Shown here in pieces: positions 56,701-64,000 of a stretch of 64,000 nt of DNA; positions within the stretch are counted from its first letter, which is position 1, and the number at the start of each line of letters is the position of its first letter. Below the pieces are notes generated by a model. The model searched no databases. It saw only the letters and a program-made list of their open reading frames with translations, and was not told the DNA's origin. Both the position numbers and the translations under genes were made by a program. The stretch is from Endomychus coccineus (taxonomy: Eukaryota > Arthropoda > Insecta > Coleoptera > Endomychidae): the NCBI GenBank assembly GCA_958510875.1, contig OY294067.1, forward strand, positions 261,731,180 to 261,795,179, given 5' to 3'.

Positions 56701-57285
56701 CACCCCTCAATATGAAAATTATGGAATAGAATGTGTCATCAGATCATTCGCAACCAACTTGATGTATTTCTGCCGTTAAACCTTTAAATTTGAATGACTT
56801 CGAACTCGGACAGTAGAATGTGGAGGTGCTCCATCATTCTAATCCAATTGCGTTTGATAAGGCGTTTTCCAAAAAATCAAATTTGTTTCACCATTTAAGC
56901 GTAGAGACATTATGAAAGGTCCAATTGAATAATTGATTAGCTCTGCATACATTTATCGGAAATTTGTATCAAAATATGCATGGGGATTTTCGTCTGCCCG
57001 AACGTGACTTGTGGAAATTTACAATTCCTTCTCGCGTGAAGCCGGCTCCATCAGTGAATAAAATTTCCCAAAGGAAATGGCAGTCTTGCTGGGTTTTGAA
57101 TTGCATCAATTGACACATATCAAATCGGAGTTCAAAATCTTGCGCTTTAATAGTTTCATACGCGGCTTCAGCAACTGCTCATACAAATTTTCCAATGCAC
57201 TACTCTTACGTACGTTTTCCATCAAAGCCAGTCTCCTGGTACTAATTAATCACTTGGCAGACACACTATTTAAAACATGATCTGC
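56701..57285 (-). pseudogene. Very old mariner-like transposase fragment
   Basis: On the minus strand, pieces like MEPASREKEL, FDTNFR, and FDFLENALSNAIGLE can be seen, in more than one frame, in the order found around the first Asp block and following sheet of DUF4817-type mariner proteins. No terminal repeats were found. The match is weak and many stops intervene. Confidence 0.45.
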
Positions 57286-57980
57286 ATCTGCACTCCTAGT
57301 CATGTAATCGAGTAAATAAATTTCTAGAGGAAGCTCGGAAATACTTCTTGGTGAAGTTAGAGCTTCATGACTATAACCATTTGCTTTGCCGTACATGAAA
57401 TGCATATCGTACTCTGTGTGTAAGAGCAAAAATTTGAAAACTCTAAATTTTGCAAATAAAGCTATCGCAAAACTAAAAATTGAAAGTTTTTAATTGTCAC
57501 CCTGTAGTTTTAAAGTTTCCTTTGACCATTTTATTCTATTGAGTTGATTCATTTATTCTTTTTAATAAGAGGTTGCACGACCATTTTCAAATCGGTTTGT
57601 CTCGAAAATAGTTGGTCTGACAAAATTTTTCAAGAATACCTTCTTGGACTGACAAAAAACTATAAATATCGTTAAAATCCCAAAAAGCGATTAAAAATTA
57701 ATCAGAAAAATTATTGCAAGAGCCCCGTAGCGCCGCTAGGCACCATATAAAATATTGTTGAATCGATAATACTAGTTAAATCTGTCTAATTAATGACACT
57801 ACTGTGACTTGTTCCGCTGATGAGCCCGAGAAGAGCTATCCGGAACCATTTACCTGATCGATCTAGAGAGATCTATAGTAATCATATATATCAAAAATAT
57901 ATATCAGCGGTGTAGTGATTTAATAAGTGCTAGTTTTATTCGTCAAAGATTGGGATAAATGCGCGTTCTATTCATATCGC
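57286..57980. other. Non-coding gap with one hammerhead-like hairpin
   Basis: No gene seen. GTTCCG at 57811 and CGGAAC at 57841 flank CTGATGAG (see findings). Confidence 0.35.
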
Positions 57981-58150
57981 GCCTGTCACACGTGTAGCTA
58001 GACATTATGTGCAGATGCGTAACACTGATCCCCCTAAGACGCAAAGCACTCTCGGTAGAGCTATGCGACACTGAGGAGAACCAAAAACTAGATACGAAGA
58101 TGGTGCTAAGCCTCTTCAGGACATTAACCACCTACCGGCTCCCGGCTGAC
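57981..58150 (+). pseudogene. C-terminal fragment of an RNase H-type LINE (second copy)
   Basis: The plus strand reads LIPLRRKALSVELCDTEE and MVLSLFRTLTTY, matching 28360-28480. A foldback element begins at 58161, just after this fragment. Confidence 0.55.
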
Positions 58151-58160
58151 AGATGAATAG

Positions 58161-59266
58161 TAGTCGAGGAAATAAAGCACTAAAATAGGCCAAACCTTCC
58201 AAACTTGGCGCAGTTGGATGGATTGAGATGCGGTTTTCTGCATTCGATTCAGAAAGGGATTTAGAAAATTTGTCCGGAATTTTTTTTTTGCGGAAAAAAT
58301 TTATTGTATTTCTACAGCCAAAAAATGCATTTCTCTGAGTGCACTTTCTGAGGTGAAAAAAAAACGGACTCGAATTGGTTTCTCAGGGGTTTTTGGGGTC
58401 GCTGAACACGAATATGCTATAAAGAAAATTCCCTGAGGTCCCCTTGGACCTCCCCGGGGCTATCCAGATGTTCGATGAAATTAATTAAAAAAATATTTTT
58501 AATGTTTGTTAACTGTTCAAGAGGTGATCACGACTATGACACTCGCAATGTTCTGCAAATTACCTGGGGGTGTTTCCGGGTCTCCGGAGCCCTGTGTATC
58601 TACGTCATCTTCTAGCAATTTTTCTTAATTAAATGTGATAAAGTCTAGCCCTCGGGGGTTTTTATTGTCGCCAATCACGATCATGATACTCACAATGTTC
58701 CCGAAAACACCCCCAGGTAATTAGCAGAACATTGTGAATGTCATAGTCGTGATGGGTGACTTTGAAACTCCCTAGGGCTAGAATTTGTTACATTTAATTA
58801 AGAAAAATTAATAAAATTCCTGGAAGATGACGTGGTTACCCGGGCTCAGGGTACACCAGGTATTGCAGAAGAGTTTTTTCACGTCGTAATCATCACTAGC
58901 AACCTTTATGTCACCTCTTGAATAGTTAACAAACATTAAAAATAATTTTTTAATTAATTTCATCTGACGCCCGGATAACCCCGGGGAGGTCCAGGTCCAA
59001 GGGGACCTCATAGAATGTTCTTGATAGCATATTCGTGTTCAGCGACCCCAAAAACCGCTGAGAAACCAATTCGAGTCCGTTTTTTTATTCACCTCAAAAA
59101 ATGCACTCAGAAAAATGTATTTTTTGGCTGTAGAAATGCCATAAATTTTTTTCACAAAAAAATTTTCTAAAACACTTTCTGAATCGAATGCAGAAAACTG
59201 CACCTCAATCCATCCAACTGCGCCTGCGCCGGGTTTGGAATGTGGAATGCTTTATTTCCTCGACTA
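58161..59266. mobile_element. 1.1-kb foldback element
   Basis: TAGTCGAGGAAATAAAGCA at 58161 is inverse to the end at 59266. The two arms of about 545 bp match nearly throughout (GCAGTTGGATGGATTGAG, TTTTCTGCATTCGATTCAG, GTTAACTGTTCAAGAGGTGA pairs) with mismatches and small indels, centre near 58713. No open frame of note. The flanks AATAG and TAGGT suggest a TAG or TA duplication, not certain. Confidence 0.85.
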
Positions 59267-60127
59267 TAGGTGTCTGTTTGTCCAACTCGGACATCCTGGA
59301 TACTCTGAAGTGGGAACCGATTCCGCCTACCTCTGAAGCCAGATGAACACCTTCGAGTGGGAACCGCTTCACTAGGAAGAAGTTTAAATAATATATCACG
59401 AAGTTGTGTTAACCTCTTTAGGAATCGTTCAACCTGGGCAGCGTGGTGAATACGCTCGTGTGGGAACTGCTCTTTGAGGGCATGGTGAACACTAGACGGT
59501 GGGAGCCGCTCCACTAGGTGTCACGTGACACGGGGTGCAAAAGGGTTCGGCCTAGACTTTAAAGGACCGCAATGACCTCCCCACTTAATTAATATTAATA
59601 GTAATTCTCAAATCAATTTATAACAGTGCTTCTATCGCCAAGTGCCGTAAGGGAAGTGAGTTAAGTGGCTTGCGCGCATCACATATTATCTGATACAATC
59701 CACTATAACAGAGCTTTACTTGTTCCTCTTCTAATACAATACATTGTATCTGGCTCGCACTAATACAAGACTCTCCTATACAGCGCTGATTTAAACTCAA
59801 TCTGTATATATAAAATCTGATTTGTTTGAATGATGATGACATACAGAAAAGTTACCCCATAAGTCATAAGACATTATAAAAAATTTAAACTTAGGTACAT
59901 TAGATGAACCTATTCTCTCAAATCGGTACTAATAAAAAATATTAGTTTAATTTTATTTTGATAATTCCTTTAACGCAAACGCTTAATAGTAATCAATATT
60001 TGTTATTTATAGTTAGATCAATCAATTACATCATTCGGAACAATATTTCAACTTCATTATATTGAAAGCTTGTAGCAACTTGTCTACCGTGTTCTCAGGT
60101 CACTTCTAACAATTCATTGTTGAAATA
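59267..60127. other. Unassigned; degenerate short repeats at 59290-59518
   Basis: Four imperfect copies of a 35-40-bp motif with GTGGGAACCGCTCCACTAGG-like text occur at about 59290, 59341, 59442 and 59481. Long frames on the minus strand (59167-59514) reflect this. Beyond 59560 nothing is recognised. Confidence 0.4.
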
Positions 60128-60352
60128 ATGTCACCTGCAATTACACGTTCACGTTCGTTACAAAAACGCCGTAAAGTGATTCAAACATTGAGAATGGCCG
60201 ACCTACCCACAATCTCGACAAAAATTTATCACGGAAAATTCTCGAAAAAAAGAGGCATTTTATTATTGAAATACGAGACGATAATGCGCGGTATAAATTC
60301 GAGAGCACGTACCTCGTCGGCCCCCCACAGGTTCCTAAGTTCGACATGCCAG
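60128..60352 (+). other. Possible coding exon of an unknown gene
   Basis: An ATG-initiated open frame of 75 codons, strongly basic (SRSLQKRRKVIQTLRMADL), ends in CCAG followed by GTGAGAAC, a strong splice-donor shape at 60353. The patch has more CG dinucleotides than its surroundings. No family is recognised. The minus strand is open too, so this may be chance. Confidence 0.28.
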
Positions 60353-60960
60353 GTGAGAACCGGCAATAACGTTCTAAATTGACCATCTCAGAGCGCTACA
60401 TTTGCAACACTAACCTGATATGCATTACACTCTTCACATTGGCCGGAATAATGAACCTGGAACAAAACAAACACTATGTTAGTAAAGTACAAAGACAGAT
60501 TTTCCAATGATGTAAGTTCTTCAAAAACGTATAATTTTACATTTAACACGTCGCTGTATGAACCAGGTGTTCCGCACTGCTATTATATAGCTTTCCAATA
60601 AGTATATTCTATAATACAAATATAATGCAGACTCAAATGAATCGAATGTCATCAATCCGGCCCGCGACAGCTAATGTTGTTATTGTTGTTGTGATAAGTT
60701 GGATAAAAAGGCAGAATGATAATAACTCGGTTATATTTACTTGCTATAGGTAGAGCTTAATGACAAGTATAATGCAGAAAATTTAACTTAAGCATAATAA
60801 CTAATAAATAATTGAAATGAATCCCACTAACATTATAAACATTATAATATATAAACACATAAACATGTTACATATAAACATTATAAACAATATAAAATAC
60901 TAATGAGATTTATGTAATTGTGATTTTCCACTGACAATAGTTTATAGTTGTGGACCAATT
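60353..60960. other. AT-rich gap
   Basis: Non-coding in appearance; short ACATTATAAAC-type repeats at 60830-60900. Confidence 0.4.
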
Positions 60961-61003
60961 TTACTTGTACCAATTATTAAAAGAAACGAGTATCAAGATT
61001 TAT

Positions 61004-62850
61004 CTACAAAGCACTCAAAGCTTCGATTGAGAAATCGACGGGAATATCGCTCTCAGTAGTGTGGCTGAATATTTCACATGTTTTAAAATGTGCGAAACTT
61101 TTTTTAGGTAATTGTGATTGTAACAGTATTGTTTTCTGCCGGAACGGTTTGATATTAGTGTATAATTCAGGGAGAAAATGGTTTTCTCCTTGCAATTTAA
61201 AATTCAGTTCGTTCATGTTTTGTCAAATCTACTTAGAATGCAAACTTCCACAGTCATTCGCTATTTTGTAATTCGGTAAGAGGGCGATCCTTTTCATTCA
61301 AAAAAATTTCGATCACTGTTTGAAGTTCGAAAAAGCGCCGAAGGTCTTTTCCCCAATTGTTGACGATTCAGCCCAGTGGATCTGATGAAATCAACAACTG
61401 ATATGATTGGTTTTAGAACTTCAGACATATCCAAATATTTCCCGCACAAGGACTGTTGATGAATGATACAATGTAAGACTAATAGTCTAGGAGCCAGAGC
61501 GATATTGATGGCACTATGGTTTATCGTTAGAGGACGGTTCAATGATCAATTCATCTCACAGACCGAATTTTCCCCGGCTGCTAGATCTCGAGATACGGCA
61601 TCCGCATTTTTTTTTTGACTGGAGGTTAATCTTTTCCAAGTTGCGGTTACTTGAAAAGCATGTCATTCTTATACACTTCCACCATGTGCCATCATTTTTT
61701 ATCGTGTCCGTTTATCAGGCCGACTAGTTAAAATTGGACCGAAAATGAACTGCAAGTTAACCCTCCCAAACCTGGTGGAAAATGTTCATTGCCATCAAAA
61801 GTTATTGGTCCATTTCCGAGTAATTGGTCATTATTTGGACCAAAACTGTTTCTTTTTTTTATTTTGTAGATAAAACTTGCAATGAACATTTTCCACAAGG
61901 TTTGGAGGGGTTAACTTGCAGTCCATTTTCGGGTCAATTTTAACTGGTTGGCCTGATAAACGGACACGATAAAAAATGATGGCACATGGTGGATGTGTAT
62001 AAGAATGGCATACTGTTCAAATAACCGCAACTTGGAAAGGGTTAACCTCCAGTCAAAAAAGATAAACCATAGTGTCATCGGGTTAATGTTCAGACCATCA
62101 ATGTCGCTCTGGCTCCTAGACTATAATGGTTTTGAACCACCATCATTTTCTACAGCCTTTGACACAAGAGCAACCACTCCTTTATTTTTACCACACATGT
62201 TTTTGCCTTCATCAGTAGTAATAGATTTCAAGTTTTTCCATACTATCAATATCAAGAAGTTCTTCATACACTTCATACCTTTTATCCACTGCTCGAATAA
62301 AAATCAAAACCTGAGCAGTATCTGACACATCCGTTGACACATCCAAGGCCAAAGAAAACCACTCAAGATGTCCATTTTCGTCAGACAGTTGAGATGATAT
62401 ATTTTCTGATATGTCTTCTACCCTCCGAGCCACGGTGTTTGCTGACAAACTGACAGTTTTAAATAAATTTACCTTTTCGGGGCACATTTCTTCGGCTACT
62501 GCAATTACGCATTCTTTGATCATTTCTCCATAGGTAAATTGTTGTCCACGTTTCGCAATTGAAAGAGCCACACGAAAACTGGCACGAGTTGAAGCCTCTT
62601 GTTCAGTATTGAGTTTCGTAAACAAAGATTGCTGCGATTTCAATCTGCGCTTCAAAGCTTCAAATTTTTCTGTCCGCAAACTTCCTGTATATTTTGAATA
62701 ATTTTGAAAATGTTTCGTTTCATAATGACTTTTAATGTTATATTCTTTGAGAACGGGTATGGTTTCATTGCAAATCAAACATAGTGCCTTCTTACTGGAC
62801 TCAATTACAAAATATTTAAAGTTCCATTGATCTTTGAATGTTCTGCATTC
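61004..62850 (-). pseudogene. hAT transposase, split by a foldback insertion
   Basis: Minus strand 62778-62212: ICNETIPVLKEYNIKSHYETKHF (end of a zinc finger), EALKRRLKSQQSLF, SLALDVSTDVSDTAQVLIFIR (first catalytic Asp region), then, in a new frame, TTDEGKNMCGKNKGVVALVS ending GGSKPL at 62127. After the foldback, the text resumes with VLHCIIHQQSLCGKYLDMSE (61479), then DRPLTELQN and NELNFKLQGENHFLPELYTN to 61004. The C-terminal dimerisation region is not found. The order and motifs fit the hAT group related to GTF2IRD2-like proteins. Confidence 0.83.
61483..62123. mobile_element. 641-bp foldback element in hAT, TAA duplication
   Basis: TAGTCTAGGAGCCAGAGCGA at 61483 is inverse to the end at 62123. 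The arms, over 250 bp each with small differences (GGTTAA, CCATGTGCCATCATTTTTTA, TCGTGTCCGTTTATCAGGCC), enclose a loop of about 80 bp near 61800-61850. TAA at 61480-61482 repeats at 62124-62126. Taking it out rejoins the hAT frame at KPL-VLHC. Confidence 0.87.
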
Positions 62851-63403
62851 AGTCTAGTTTTCGATACTAGCAAATCACAGACAAAAACAACAAGTCAAAT
62901 GTAAAAAACTGTTACGAAGATGTCTTTTAAACACACACAAACACGCTTTGAGGAGTTACGCATTACTTTATTTCAGAACAGACAGTTTTGCTTCCTTCAC
63001 CTTCCCTAGGCGGACTGACTCGCGGTCGCGGCGCTAGTCTTTTTATACTGTAATTAATGCCATCTAGAAGTGAGTGGAATACACCAGAACTTTCTCGAAA
63101 CAACGAGATTATTCGCGAATGTTTAATAGTTACTGCGCTTCCGAAAGTACTACTAGTGCTATCTGTTGGCGATAAAGGATACTCCACTACCTATTTCCGC
63201 GTGTGACCACCAGGGGTCGTCAAGTGTCGCAGTCTTAACAATAAAGTACAGTCAGTACACAATAGTAGGTGAACTAGCGAATTTAGCAAGCGTATGCTCG
63301 CTCTGAGGGCGCGTACTCGGCCGACTAGTCTAGAAATTATTAATAAGGGCACTTACTGGAGCTAACAATATGGCCCTAAGGCTGAAAAGTTTGGTGACCC
63401 CGG

Positions 63404-63634
63404 TTCTATGGTATTAAAGGTGGGCTTGTGGCAGTACACACTATCGGAGTCTGAAGTTTATCTGAATTGACAGGGTTAATCGAAAAACAGATTGACATGA
63501 ATATGTTCCATATTTTATGCATTATTATGATTTTTTGCCATCAGGTGAACAGTCAAAATCATTAGATTATAATTATTTTATCCCCTTAGGGATGTAGGAC
63601 GTATGTATATCTCTAAGTACATTTTCCATTGGTA
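63404..63634. other. Short gap
   Basis: No gene or repeat recognised. Confidence 0.4.
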
Positions 63635-63745
63635 CCCGGCGCTCTGAATGAAAAAGCGGTTTGAAATGTAACATCATCAGCAAAGCTGTGGATGGGACAA
63701 GAGGTCACTTCCAACACATCGTTTTGATATGGAGCAGAAACTAAG
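63635..63745 (-). pseudogene. LINE family A, small RT fragment
   Basis: On the minus strand, the text around the FADD box (CCACAGCTTTGCTGATGATG) equals that of 24485-24640, including the unusual GGAGCAGAAAC stretch. It is too short for more. Confidence 0.6.
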
Positions 63746-64000
63746 TTTTTGCGTTCTACAAAATAAAGCCGCAGAAACACCTAATGCGAAATAGGGTATA
63801 AACAAGAGAAAACATTACACATAATTTCCATGGAATTATGTTAATTTCGCTGAAAGAGCAAGTTAGATTTTATATTTGTGTTCTTCTACCACTATGTTTA
63901 AGCAAGCAGAACGTATGTACGCATGCAGGAAGTGCATACAACATGAACCATTAAGTAACTTTTTCACTAAATTAATCAATTTATGTTCCGAGTTCATTAT
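63746..64000. other. AT-rich end of window
   Basis: No gene or repeat recognised. Confidence 0.4.

Larger units (their letters stand above)
60961..63403 (-). mobile_element. hAT transposon (GTF2IRD2-like group), left end lost
   Basis: The right end, read inward from 63403, is CCGGGGTCACCAAACTTTTC, a form common to hAT ends. The minus strand codes for a hAT transposase between about 62850 and 61004. The left terminal repeat was not found and the text fades near 60960. It is interrupted by a foldback at 61483-62123. Confidence 0.75.

Noticed and set aside
59618..59842. Candidate tRNA-like or small gene on the minus strand
   Set aside because: No cloverleaf or A/B box arrangement, and no known protein motif.
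1..64000. CRISPR arrays, bacterial operons or phage genes
   Set aside because: None of the expected structures; introns and transposon families show a eukaryotic genome.

Overview
The window looks like a gene-poor, AT-rich stretch of insect nuclear DNA, with a beetle or similar insect most likely. It is densely filled with transposable elements. Signs of a eukaryote are spliceosomal GT-AG introns inside transposon genes, 3' tails of non-LTR retrotransposons, Tc1/mariner elements flanked by TA, hAT, PIF/Harbinger, Penelope-like, Ty3/Gypsy and Crypton-type sequences. I recognise no ordinary host gene, rRNA, tRNA or CRISPR. No search could be run, so the species guess is weak.

Layout. 0-3 kb: fragments of an I-like LINE 3' UTR and a Jockey/CR1-like 3' end. 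3.9-5.3 kb: a Tc1 element with broken transposase. 6.0-6.8 kb: a non-autonomous element with hAT-like ends. 8.4-9.8 kb: LINE tail and a Penelope-like element (PLE). 11.6-12.8 kb: LINE. 14.2-15.3 kb: mariner relic. 15.4-20.5 kb: a short PLE split by a very young Mag-like Ty3/Gypsy element with identical LTRs. 20.6-21.9 kb: mariner relic. 24.5-26.8 kb: tandem array of a truncated LINE, each full unit carrying the same PLE foldback. 28.2-31.2 kb: a Jockey LINE interrupted by an intron-containing Crypton-like tyrosine recombinase pseudogene. 31.5-32.4 kb: inverted-repeat element with tandem repeats. 33.2-36.5 kb: one LINE copy split by a hAT element and by a 0.7 kb foldback. 37.1-39.2 kb: mariner-like element with about 0.5 kb terminal repeats. 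40.4-42.0 kb: LINE with RNase H. 42.3-45.2 kb: an apparently intact PIF/Harbinger element. 46.3-47.6 kb: inverted-repeat element with a cysteine-rich gene fragment. 47.9-50.7 kb: PLE split by a Tc1. 52.6-55.4 kb: LINE split by a mariner, itself holding another LINE. 58.2-59.3 kb: a 1.1 kb foldback. 61-63.4 kb: hAT split by a foldback.

The element closest to a working system is the PIF/Harbinger at 42265-45201: matched 51-bp ends, TAA target duplications, an uninterrupted two-exon DDE transposase and, on the other strand, a three-exon MADF DNA-binding protein. Exons of each gene lie in introns of the other. The second notable system is the PLE family, whose inverted terminal repeats carry hammerhead-ribozyme-like cores (CTGATGA, a stem-loop, GAAA) and which recur as short foldback copies. 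The third is the Crypton insertion. The many nested insertions give a relative chronology.
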